Assembly (NCBI GenBank): GCA_035771175.1
Contig: CM069589.1
Coordinates: 30,510,201 to 30,574,200 of the forward strand
From: Paratinospora sagittata
Taxonomy: Eukaryota; Streptophyta; Magnoliopsida; Ranunculales; Menispermaceae
DNA length: 64,000 bases
Direction: 5' to 3'
Within the stretch, counting starts at the first letter, position 1. Every line of letters begins with the position of its first letter. The notes below the pieces were generated by a model. The model ran no database searches. It was given only the letters and a program-made list of their open reading frames with translations, and had not been told where the DNA came from. The translations under genes were made by a program, and so were the position numbers. Below are positions 23,607 through 34,386 of this stretch, in pieces.

Positions 23607-23738
23607 TTTCAAATACATTACTGTAAGCTTTGAAGCAAACTAATAAAATGATGTATGTATGCATGAGATGCAGTACTAATGTTCCTTGTTTCATATGATA
23701 TGAATGTACATAAACTCTCACTAAGACTCCCCCTGAGT

Positions 23739-25795
23739 TTATGATGCTTCAATGATAGTAATTTCTCCCCCTTTTGAAATATCAAAAAGACTAAAGTAAC
23801 ATGAAATATATCTCCCCCATATGGAGCTAAGCATCAAAGTGCTATAGATCAGTTTCAAAGAACATTCCAAGTTCTTTGCGAATATGAACAAACTGGTCTC
23901 TTGGTAGGGCTTTAGTGAATATGTCAATCAGTTGTTTTTTGGTTCCAATATGAGATAATACAACTTCTCCATTGTGCAAATGATCCCGTAAAAAGTGATG
24001 TCATATTTTAATATGCTTAGTTCGGGAGTGCAATACATGATTTTTAGATATGTTAATAGCACTAGTATTATCACATAAAATTTCAGCACACTGAATAAAA
24101 TTTGATAATCCTTAAGTTTTTGTTTCATGTAAAGCACCTGAGAACAGCAACTTCCCGCTGCAACATATTCTGTTTCAGCTGTGGATAGTGCCACGGAATG
24201 TTGTTTCTTGCAGAACCAAGATATCAGAGAATTTCCAAGAAAGTGACAAAATTCAGAGGTACTTTTCCTATTAGTTAGACTGCTGGCATAGTTGGAGTCT
24301 ACATAACTTCTGAGATCAAAAGTAGTACCTTTGGAATACCAAATTCCTAAATTTTTTGTGCCATTTATGTATTTGAATATTCGTTTGACACAATTTAAAT
24401 GAGAATTTTTTGGTTTAGATTGAAATCTTGCACATAGACAGACACTGAACATAATGTCAGGTCGACTTGCTGTTAGGTACAGAAGACTTCCAATCATGCT
24501 TCTATAAGGTTTTGACTCAATTGATTTACCTTTTTAATCCTTATCTAATTTGATTGCAGAAATACAAGGAGTGTCAATCGATTTCAAATTGTGCATTTGA
24601 AACTTTTTTAACTACTTTCTTAGCATACTTTGATTGGCTTAAGAAGGTGCCTTTCGACATTTGTTTAATTTGTAAGCCGAGAAAGTATATAAGTTCTCCC
24701 ATCATACTCAATTCAAATTCCTTCTGCATTAATTTTGAAAACTCATAACATAGTTCTTTGTTTGATGCACCAAAAATGATAACGACCACATATATTTGAA
24801 CAATGAGCATATTATCATTGTGGTGTTTGAAAAACAAAGTTGGATGAAGTTTTCCTTTTCGAAACTTATAATCTAAAAGAAATGAACTCAGTCAATCATA
24901 CCAAGCTCTTGGAGCTTGTCTCAATCCATATAAAGCTTTGTAGAGTTTGAACACATATTTCAGGTATTGAGCATCCTCAAACCCTGGAGGTTTTCCACAT
25001 ATACCTCTTCATTGATGTAACTATTTAGAAAAACACTCTTTTTATCCATTTGTTATAAGGGAAAATCCATGTAACAAGCGTAGGCAAGTAGCATTCTTAT
25101 TGCCTTTGGTCTTGCCACTGGGGCAAAAGTTTCTTTGAAGTCTATGCCTTCTTCTTGGTTGTACCCTTGTGCAACCAGTCTAACCTTATTGCGGCCAATG
25201 ATGCCTTGTTCATTCTTTTTGTTCTGAAAGATCCATTTGGTTCCTATAACCTATTGATGAAAAGGTCTAGGAACTAATTCTCATACTTTGTTGTGCACAA
25301 AGTGTCCTAGTTCTTCTTGCATAGCAAGAATCTAGTTTTCATCTTTCAGTACATCTTCGACTTTAATTGGTTCAAATTGTGATACAAAAGCAACAATCTC
25401 TTGATCTTTTTGAATTGACGCTCTAGTGGATACATCTTTTCTTGGATCTCCTAAAATTTGATCTTGGGAAAGACCTTGAAGTAGTCTAGAGTTTTTAGAA
25501 GATTCTAGAGATGGTTCAGGTTCAAGATCTATAACCTTGGTTGTCTTAGGTTCATCGTCATCAAAATTTAATTGCTTAAATTCATCCTCAAGACTTTTCT
25601 TATTAACACTTTCATCAAAGTTTACATGAATTGATTCATCTATAGTTTGATTTGATTTGTTGAAGACTCTGTAGGCTCTACTGTGAGAAAAATATCCTAA
25701 GAATATTCCTATGTCAGATTTAGGTTCAAACTTGTCTAGATTGATTTTATCATTTAGAATAAAACATTTACATCCAAATACTCAGAAGCAACTAA
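23739..25795 (-). pseudogene. pol: Copia 2 pol: integrase end, RT and RNase H
   Basis: Reading from the right: the integrase end VFGCKCFILNDKINLDKF, a long acidic linker, RT ([43 protein letters not shown]), and RNase H (MIGSLLYLTASRPDIMFSV, YVDSNYASSLTNRKST, WFCKKQHSVALSTAETEYVA). The palm box at 24781-24792 reads YVVV instead of YVDD, so both catalytic aspartates are gone. RT has stops (for example Trp to stop near 25333) and frameshifts, while RNase H is open over 24497 to about 24100. The front of pol was lost at 25795, where the Tekay-like LTR remnant begins. Confidence 0.9.
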
Positions 25796-28361
25796 TGTTG
25801 GGTGCTCCAACATAAATCCAAAATAGTCTAAGGTAGCATTGCCTAGACCTATCAAAAAATCTAAATCCAAAATATACAACCAAATACATAAAATCCAAGG
25901 CCACATGGCCATTATACATCACACAACCACAATCCCTCTCACCATCTAGGTTTAACAAGGTTATATTAATTACATATGTATCAAAATAATCAAAACCATA
26001 CACATATGTAATTAAAGACATCAAACAATATATAAGAGTCCTAGCTTGACAGTGGCTATTTTTCAAACGATCACAATGCCCTTGCCCTTATCTAAAGGAC
26101 CAGAAAGGAGAGTGAGAGTGTGAGCCAACGGTGCCCAGTGAATAGAATTCAAACATGCCATCTATATTCATCAATAAACATCATGTATGCATGTTAATGT
26201 GAAGTATGATTAAAAGCTCATAACATATAGCTATCAAGCAGTTATAATAAGTTCGATGCAAGTAAGAAGCCCAATTGTTTTCTAGCCCACATTTCATATG
26301 CATTGGAGTTAATAGTGTACCGTTCCCATGCCCAATCCTATTTCCATGCTAAAACCCTCCTATGACAAGGTTAAGTCTCCCTATTAGCCAGATAGATGAG
26401 CCAAACCAAGGTCACGTTTTATTCCAAAACATTCATCATTCAAACTATTATCATGTTTCATGCTTTCAAACATACAAGATATAAGTAATATGATGATATA
26501 AGAGATTTAAACATGATTGAAGTCTACTCACAACCAAGCCTCGCGAGGGTACTTAACCACACACGATCTACACGAATCCCAATGCAAAATAAGATCCTGT
26601 AAACCATAGATTCATGCACATGCATCAATTATCATGACCATCCATACATAGACACACTAATCATGATCAAATCCTAATCTAACAAGTCCATGTGCATCTA
26701 ATTCCCACCATTAGTCTCCCATCTCATGATCAACCTCGACATTCGTGCCAAGCCACGGATAAGGCTAATTCTCAAAAACTATGACAATCACTTATTCTAG
26801 GTCAATCAATCTTAACACAAGTCTAAACTATTCAAAACCATGCAAGATTGATTATAAACAAGTAAATTCCTCAATTCAAATCAATACATGGCATATGACC
26901 CATTTTGGGAAAAATCTCTACAATAGGCATAGAGCCAAATTGCACTAAGTCATACCAAATTAACATAGGTTCAAACATTCTAAACCCATGATTCCACTCA
27001 ATTTAGGTCCAATTAGAAAATCCCCAACTCAACTTGATCAATTGACTTGGTTTAGGTCAAAAGCCCCAATTTGGGCAAAATCCCCAAAATTAAGTTCTAG
27101 GCCGATTTTACACTACAACTAGAGTTTTTGATAGATAAAAATACTGAACACCACCATCAATCAGCTAGAATCAGCCATTTATTCAACATAGTTGACATAC
27201 AAGTCCAAAGGAAATCCCTAAGTTCGATTTCTAGGGTTTAGGCCTTTTACACTAGATTCACCAATTTCTTGTTAGAAATTGGGAAAAATGGTACCATTAG
27301 GTTCCAAATCAACCAAGGAACCCAAATCTATGCCATACACCACGACCTAAACTCTTGCACCACCAAAAGCGTGATGAAGTTCATGCAAAATGCATTCTAA
27401 GTGTAGATCTAGGTCAAGGAAGGTTGCTTCTATCATAAACAAGCTCCAAAGAGCAAAAATCAGCCAACCTTAGGTTAAGTAACACCCAAAACCGTGACCC
27501 ATGAAGAAAACTACACCGTTAGAAAGCATATTCTCACATTCAATGGTGATTTCATGGAGAGAAATAGAGAAAAACACTTACTTTGGGGTGTAAATGAAGA
27601 AGGTTTCCCTTGAAAACCCTAGCTTTCCTCTCTTCTTCCTTCTCCAATTCGTTCCTGGCACATATGGAAAGTGTAGCAACCTTTTCCGTCTTTTTATACA
27701 CTGAAAATGGCCATTTTTGACCAAAAAGGTGCCCAAAAAATGGATCAGTGCCCTCCTAATCAGTGCAGGAGCGTCCTCCTAGCGCACGAGCTCCCTCCCA
27801 GCGCATGAGCGTCCCCCCTTTCGCCCAAAACACTAATTTTTTATTTCGCTACTACGCGCTCAATACACATCGGAATTTTGCGTATGGCCACTCGTTTTCT
27901 ATGTAAAAATGCGTTCTGGACTCATTTCTAACATCACTAGGTCCATTTGACTCACCAATAATTAATTATCATTTAATCAACACATATTCCAATATAAATG
28001 TCATATTTACCATGTGTTGAGATATAACCTTCCCATATATCAAAGGTGCATTAAATGAGGACATTTAATGGAGTCTTTTCAATGAGTCACAAGTCAAGAT
28101 GATGACTTGATCAACAAGTTGCTTATGTGAAGCTTCACCAACAAGCCACTTACAATAGTATTAATATGGCAAATGATATTAATAACAATACCACCAATAA
28201 TACTTTCTATAATAACACCACCCCCACTAATAATACTTTCTTTTATATAAGCAATAATCACACATCAAACACACAAACATACACACCAAGAAGAAGACAT
28301 AGAGTTTGGGCCAAATGCAAATGGGCTATGGGCTAGATGAAATGATTTCTAGGGCGGTACA
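25796..28361 (-). mobile_element. Tekay-like LTR remnant replacing part of copia 2
   Basis: Inverted relative of 1-2313 (the match runs over about 25810-27250). On the minus strand it starts TGTACCGCCC at 28361, like Tekay LTR starts (TGTAACGCCC). A TATA box (TTATATAAAAG, minus strand) lies at 28240-28250. The left end stops about 360 bp short of the LTR end seen at 2313. Flanking bases do not match (ACTAA at 25791-25795, CTGAG at 28362-28366), and several kilobases of copia 2 are missing across it. No coding region is supported, and the Asn/Thr-rich open frame at 28127-28336 is simple sequence. Confidence 0.8.
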
Positions 28362-29031
28362 CTGAGCGTCCTGAAAGCTACTTAAGTTGCTCATACAAAA
28401 GTAGTGTCTTGATAATTTATTCAACTTATAACTTATCAGTGTCCTTAAAGATAAAAATCACTTGAAGATATAAAGATTTTCGAACGAGCTGAAATTGAAT
28501 CAACGTCCTGACACTCTCAAAGGTTGATAAGAGAAAGGTCACTACTAACGAGTAAGCGTCCTTATTAATCAGATCAATTCAACCTTGAGCGTCTTAACAT
28601 TTTATCAGCGTCCTAACTCATCAAGTCCAGAAGAGCACTGCTAAAACATTTGCGTCCTGAAAGACTTTATAAAAGTAATTTTGGATTTCTCGATTAAAAC
28701 ACGCTAAAACATAAAGTAGCCGGATTAAATCAAACATGCAACAAATCGATTAAAACACGCAGGCATGCATATTGCTAAATCACGTGGCATAGAAGGTTCT
28801 ATAACCTATCATAATCTAATCATGCAAATAAACATCTTCAAATGATCATGGTCTTCAAGGAGATCTTTTAATACGTTCGCCATGCATCATTGAATCTTTG
28901 ATACCTTCAAGTAAGATTAGATATGCCATATGTGCAGTAATATCATGAACATAATGTAGTTTTTTAATCATCAAAATCTTTCATAATAGGGACATATTCT
29001 CACAAGGGACATGAGGATAATTGGTTCAACA
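28362..29031 (-). repeat. Copia 2 5' LTR, partial
   Basis: About 670 bp matching 22904-23589 closely. It ends (plus strand) GGTTCAACA at 29031, followed by the AGTCG duplication. The remainder of the LTR, the primer-binding site and gag were lost at the junction at 28361. Confidence 0.92.
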
Positions 29032-30580
29032 AGTCGCACTTTAGTTTCACTTAAAGCGATGTTGCGCACGGTTCGACATGAAGGTGAAGGTGTCCTGTTG
29101 GACTTGAATTTGATTTCTGCATCCAGGTGACAAGGGGTTGTGGTTATCCCAGAAGAAATTTAGCAACTGTTATAGGATTATGATGTGGTTTTTTCACTTG
29201 CCGGATGGTCTTCCACTTGCTCGTACTCGGGATCATGCAACAGTATTGCGATCGGGGGTCTCTCCCATAAGTGTACGTCCATGCCGTTATCTGCAATCTC
29301 AAAAAGATGAAGTTGAATGTTTGGTGGAGGAAATGTTAGCTGCTGGCATTATTCAACCTAGTGTTAGTCCTTTTTCTAGTCCGGTATTATTGGTTAAAAG
29401 AAGGACGGAAGTTAGAAGTTTTACGTCTATTGCCATGCCTTCAACAAAGAAACTGTGCTCAATAAATTCTCGATACCAGTTATTGAGGAACTTTTGGATG
29501 AACTCCATGGCACGAGTGTGTTTACGAAATTGGAATTAAAGTTGGGGTATCACCAAATTCATGTTTTCCCATTGGATGTTACTAAAATTGCTTTTCGAAC
29601 TCACCATGGTCATTACGAATTTTTGGTTATGCCGTTTGGTTTGACCAACGCACCCGCTGCATTTCAAGCTTTGATGAAAGATTTTTTCTACCATTTCTTC
29701 GAAAATATGTTTCAGTATTCTTTGATGATATATTAGTTTATAGCTCATCCTTGGAGCGTTACTTGTCTCACTTACGGGTTGTTTTGGAGGAATTGCGCAA
29801 ACATCGGCTTTATGTCAACCAGAAAAAAATGTGCATTTGGGCAGTCCTCTGTGGAGTATTTGGGGCATATTGTGTCGGGTCAAGGGGTATCGGCTGATCC
29901 GTAAAACATTGAGGCCATGCTTCAGTGGCCGCAACCAAGGACACTTCGCGTGCTTCATGGTTTTCTTGGGTTAACGAGTTATTACCATAAATTTGTCAAA
30001 GGTTATGGGCAAATTACTTGGCCACTTAGTGAACAACTCAAGAAGGACAATTTTGGTTTGAATGATGAGGCACAGGTTGCTTTCTTACAATTGAAGAATG
30101 CCATGGTTTTGATACCCGTGTTAGCTCTTCTGGATTTTTCTCAACAATTTGTCATTGAGACGGATGCTTCTGGCCATGGATTAGGGGCAGTTCTTATGCA
30201 AGAACACTGTCCAATTGCATTTTTCAGTCAGGTACTTTCTAGTCGAGAACGTCTTAAATCAATTTATGAGAGAAAGCTCATGGCGGTTGTGTTTTCTATT
30301 CAAAAGTAGCGTCCTTATCTTTTAGGCCGCAAATTTCTAGTACAAATGGATCAGAAAAGTTTGAAGTTTTTGTTGGAGAAACGAATGGTGAGTGTTGAGC
30401 ATCAAAAGTGGTTTACCAAGTTGATGGATATGATTTTGAGATTGAATACTGGGCTGGTGTGGAAAATAAAGCAGCTGATGCACTATCACGAGGAGATCCA
30501 GCAGTATCTTTGGCAGTTTTGAGTTGGCTGATGTCACTTGATTGGGATGAGTTGTATCAGCAGCTTGCTAATGATTAAGC
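29032..30580 (+). pseudogene. pol: Reina-like reverse transcriptase and RNase H
   Basis: Continues the frame broken at 12369. RT blocks are [54 protein letters not shown] and, after a frameshift near 29700, VSVFFDDILVYSS with the F-F-D-D catalytic box (around 29715-29745). [17 protein letters not shown] follows, then RNase H with [20 protein letters not shown] and [14 protein letters not shown], a stop at 30307, and the closing ADALSRGD at about 30475-30500. Frameshifts occur near 29400 and 29700 and stops near 29905 and 30307. It is nonfunctional, but all domains are traceable. Confidence 0.9.
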
Positions 30581-31680
30581 CTTACATCAGTAGCCTTTGC
30601 AAGTGCAAATGAATACTTCTTCTCTTCCAGGTTATTCTGTGGAAAAAGATCTCTTGTTGTTTCATGGGCTCATTGTTTTACACGTAACTCCTCTTTTATT
30701 CCTACTCTTTTGTATGAGTTTCATGCTACTGCAGTTTGTGGTCATTCCGGGGAGTTTAAGACTTATTGCCGTCTAGCCGCGAAATGGTATTGGCCAGGGA
30801 TGTGAAAGATGGTGCGTGATTTATTGGTCCAATGTGAAGTTTGTCAAAAGAATAAATATATGGCTATGTCTTCAGCGAGTTTACTTCAGCCACTTTCCTT
30901 ACCTCATCAAGTATGGGATGATATTACGATGGATTTCGTGGTGGGCCTTCCACGATCAAATGGGTTTGATTATATTTTTTTTGTCGTTGATCGGCTCTCC
31001 AAGCATGCTCATTTTATAACTCTTTGTCATCCATTTACCGCTTCATCGGTGGCAACTATTTTTGTTAAAGAAGTGGTGCGATTACATGGTATTCAACGTT
31101 CTATCATTTCAGACAAAAATTTTCTAAGTTTGTTTTGGATTGAACTTTTTCATCTTCAAGGTACTAGCTTGAAGCGTAGCACTGCATACCATCCTCAAAT
31201 GGATGGCGAAATGGAGGTGATCAATAGATGTTTGGAGACTTATTTGCATTGTTTTGTTTCCGAGAGGCCTAAGTTGTGGTTTCGCTGGTTACATTGGGCT
31301 GAAGACTGGTATAATACTAGTTTCCATATTGCTGCTCATATGACACCATTTTAGGCCCTTTATGGTCAACATCCTCCTCCTTCGGTACGTTATAGTGTGG
31401 ATTCTACGGTGGTGTCCACTGTTGACCAACAGTTGAGTGATGGTGATGCCTTGTTGGATGACCTTAAGGCTCATCTTATCCCTGCGCTGCAACTCATGAA
31501 GTCCCAGGCTGATGGTAAATGTCGCGATGTTCAATTTCAGCCGGGCAAACATGTTTTTCTGAAGCTTCAACCTTATTGCCAACGATCATTGGCTCGTCGT
31601 CGCAATGAGAAATTAGCTCCTAGATACTATGGTCCTTTTGAGATTTTGGAAAAGTTGGTGTTGTGGCTTATCGTCTACGA
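30581..31680 (+). pseudogene. pol: Reina-like integrase
   Basis: Zinc-binding module HATAVCGHSGEFKTY-type at about 30720-30765, then LVQCEVCQKNKYM. The core shows the first Asp in TMDFVVGLPRSNGFDYIFFV, the second in ISDKNFLSLFW, and the Glu in MDGEMEVINRCLETYL, so the DDE set is present. A stop sits at 31352-31354 (MTPF-stop, normally PFE/PFQ). The C-terminal segment has KHVFLKLQPYCQRSLARRRN and YYGPFEILEK, the GPF/Y module, before a frameshift near 31655. Confidence 0.9.
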
Positions 31681-31989
31681 TTGCCGCTATCTTCCTCCTT
31701 GCATCCGGTTTTTCATATGTCCCAATTACGTTGCGTTGTTGTCCCTATGTCCTCAACCACAAGCCTTGCCTCCTCAGTTGGGGGATACTTTGGAGCTTCG
31801 AGTGCAGCCTGTTGCTGTTCTTGGGGTTCGGCTGCATTCTTTGCCTTCTATGGTTGATGGTCCTGATGTGCTGATCCGTTAGCACGATCTTCCAGATTCA
31901 GAAGCGACATGGGAGACTTTTGAGGCTATTCGTAATCATTTTCTTGAGTTCGACCTTGAGGAAAAGGTCAAACTTTGGGCGGGCGTTAA
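31681..31989 (+). pseudogene. pol: Reina-like chromodomain and polypurine tract
   Basis: The end of the polyprotein reads PDVLIR, a stop at 31879-31881 in place of Trp, then HDLPDSEATWETFEAI and FDLEEKVKLWAG. This is the C-terminal chromodomain pattern (W-x-x-L...ATWE) of chromoviruses, thought to guide insertion to heterochromatin. The reading frame runs up to the LTR, and the G-rich segment TTTGGGCGGGCGTTAA (31974-31989) would serve as polypurine tract. Confidence 0.82.
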
Positions 31990-32326
31990 TGATAAAGCCC
32001 CGTTACGTTTTACATATTCTAGGCGAAAGAAAGCCGAACGAGAACAGGTGGAAAAGAGCGTAGAGGATTGACACGTGCTGGGCATTACTTTGTTAATTGG
32101 AGTGTAGAGTACTTGATCAATTGTACATTCATATAAATACTGGGTGTAACAAGGGAATTGGGATATTTATTGGAAAAATTACTGAATTGTTGTAATAATT
32201 AGAGTTTACAAATTACTCGAAAATCTGTTGTTGTGTTTCCATAATTCTTTTCTTTTCTTGAATGCAAACATCTGAGATTACATTCTTTAATTTATTTACT
32301 TCTCTTTTGAATTTCTGATCCTATCA
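31990..32326 (+). repeat. 3' LTR of Reina-like element
   Basis: 337 bp, TGATAAAGCC to CCTATCA, the pair of 10484-10820, with the TATA box near 32131-32140. It is followed by the target duplication AATTG (32327-32331). Confidence 0.93.
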
Positions 32327-32331
32327 AATTG

Positions 32332-32370
32332 TTTATCATACCTATATTGATTAATGTTTAACATGCATTC
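32332..32370 (+). repeat. Copia A 3' LTR, short continuation
   Basis: Thirty-nine bases between the Reina target duplication and the start of LTR B. By position they continue the LTR broken at 10483. The rest of that LTR is not found after element B. Confidence 0.6.
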
Positions 32371-34330
32371 TGTTATCTCAATGAACCCTATGACATGAAT
32401 GTTTTGATGATTCCAAATATCTCCAGTTTTCCTATCTAATGATCTTGTCAAGTGTTTCAGATTTATCAAGAATCAAGATCAAGGAACTGTGCTCACAATC
32501 CTATTGAACATCACAAAGTAAAGTTTCGAGTCTATTAGTACTTAGAATGTAAAGTCTATCGATCAACTTACTCTCAGCAACATTTTATCGTTTGTATATT
32601 TTGATCATAACATTTTAATCGCACCTTATGATTTCTAAAGTATTTGATTTGATTAAGAGAAACAATGACGTTTTATCGAGCTTTAATCGAGAAATAAAAA
32701 CAATTTTTATAAAGTCTTTCAGGACGCTAATGTTTTAGCAGCGCCCTCCTGGACTTGATGAGTCAGGACACTTATAAAATATTAGGAAGCTCAAGGTTGA
32801 ATTGAACTGATTAATAAGGACGCTTACTTCTTTGTAGCGACCTTTCTTTTAGCAACCTTTGAGAATGTCAGGACGCTGACTTAGTTTTAGCTCGCTAAAA
32901 GTTCTTTTTGTCTTTAAGTGATTTCTATCTTTAAGGACGCTGATAAGTTATAAGTTGAATAAATTATCAGGACGCTACTTGTGTAAAAGCGCCCTCATCT
33001 TTAGAATCAACTTAATAAAGTTTTAGGACTCTTACCGTCTGTCAGCGCACTTAACATTGTTTTAAAACTGTTTTTAATAGTTATTGATGCTTACTCTTGA
33101 GTAGTGCCCTCGTATGTCAAAAGTTGTAAAGCAAAGCAGGACGCACACTGCGAAGTAGCGCCCTCATGAATTAAGTCATTTAATTATCAAAGTAAGTCAG
33201 GACGCTCACTATTCAGTAGCGCCCTAACTTCATTGTTCAATAGGACGCTGATGTTCTATGAGCGCCCTCCAAGGAAGACAATGACAGAAATGACATTTTT
33301 GCTGTTCTGACATGTGCATCCTTTTTTTTATCTTTTCAAAACAACTTTTCGTACAAAATCAATTTTTTGTATTTGTAAGAGATATTCTCTGATTCACGAA
33401 CCACGTCTTCTAATACTTTCCTTATTCGTGTATCTAGAGAAAATCAGAATATTCATGAAATGTGCGGTTGCCATTTTTGTGATATATTCTAGCTGTTGTG
33501 AGTAAACGTTCATATTTGAAATTCAAATTCAAATGAAAAACAACTTCATCTCTACAAGTCTATAAATACAAACACTCAACAATTTGTTAAGACCATTGAA
33601 AATCCTCTAAGCTAAAACACTTTTTGAAAGTTAGTCGAATTTTCATTTGGTCAAGAAAACATTTAAGTCATTTTGTTTTCAAAGAGTTTATTTTGAGACT
33701 TTACGTATTCAAATGATTTTCATAATGAGTTAACATTCTATCTTTATCTGAAAAATCTATTTTAGAGTTTGAACTATTTTCACTCAAATTATTCAGCACT
33801 ATTTTACTTATATCATTCTTGCTGAAAGAGCAATTTGAGAAATAGTTCATAGCATACAATTGTACTCAATTTCATATTTTGTATATTGTATCAAGGTTGT
33901 CACAGTACTTAGATAAACTACTGAATTGATATTCTGTGTTCAACAAGGTCAGGTCTTCTCATACCCATAAGTTGAGAAACGGTAGTTCTCACAACCATAA
34001 GTTGAAAAAGCTTAGGTCTGTCTTACACCTGTAAGTTGGGATAGGTTGGTCTCACGCCTGTAAGCTTAGCAGTGTAACAGTTGTTCTCACACCAGCAAGT
34101 TGAGAAAAGGTTTAACGGTTTGATTCTCACCCTGAAGAGAATCCCTTAGTGATAAGATTCAAAATCCTAACTAAGGAGGTTAGGTAGTAGACATAGGCAA
34201 GTAGTCGAACCACTATAAATCATCTGAGCATATTTGTTTACTTTCTGCACTTTAATTTTTTCCATTGTAATTGTTTTTAAATTGTCTAAGTGTCCAATTC
34301 ACCCCCCTCTTGGACATATCTATGCCACCA
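32371..34330 (+). repeat. 5' LTR of element B
   Basis: 1960 bp, TGTTATCTC to GCCACCA, related throughout to LTR C. It contains the AGGACGCT...AGCGCCCT motif array (about 32722-33270), a TATA box (TATAAATACA, 33561-33570), short U5 repeats built on TTCTCA...GTTGAGAA (about 33950-34140), and the conserved TAGTAGAC...CCACTATAAA stem (34182-34220). Confidence 0.92.
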
Positions 34331-34344
34331 ATTGGTATCAGAGC
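34331..34344 (+). promoter_or_regulatory. Element B primer-binding site (initiator tRNA-Met)
   Basis: ATTGGTATCAGAGC directly after the LTR end. The same words follow LTR C (46377-46390) and, with one change, LTR D (42832-42845). Confidence 0.92.
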
Positions 34345-34386
34345 AGTGTTGGTCTTCAAAGAAATTTCACAATTTTTTTGTTATCA

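Larger units (their letters stand above)
12370..29031 (-). mobile_element. SIRE-like copia 2, nested in the Reina-like element
   Basis: Minus-strand copia flanked by AGTCG at 12365-12369 and 29032-29036. Both ends carry LTR termini (TGTTGG... at 12370 and ...TTCAACA at 29031). Its 3' LTR (12370-23589) was split by the Tekay element. Its pol remnant is at 23928-25795, and its 5' LTR survives only as 28362-29031. Gag, protease, most of integrase and the primer-binding site are missing, replaced by a Tekay-like LTR remnant (25796-28361). Confidence 0.92.
10484..32326 (+). mobile_element. Reina-like chromovirus with nested insertions
   Basis: Complete insertion with 337-bp LTRs at 10484-10820 and 31990-32326, flanked by AATTG at 10479-10483 and 32327-32331. 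Gag-protease (10861-12369) and RT to chromodomain (29032-31989) are split by copia 2, which inserted at 12370-29031 with its own duplication AGTCG. Removing that insert leaves an element of about 5.2 kb. Short LTRs, the Gag type and a C-terminal chromodomain fit the Reina/Galadriel group. The two LTRs differ at roughly two dozen sites by eye, so the insertion is not recent. Confidence 0.92.

Noticed and set aside
28127..28336. Asn/Thr-rich protein-coding gene
   Set aside because: The frame is simple AAT/ACC-type sequence in the promoter area of an LTR, with no conserved motif.
31629..31874. Overlapping Cys-rich ORFs in the Reina-like 3' region
   Set aside because: They are alternative frames of the integrase C-terminus and chromodomain after a frameshift.
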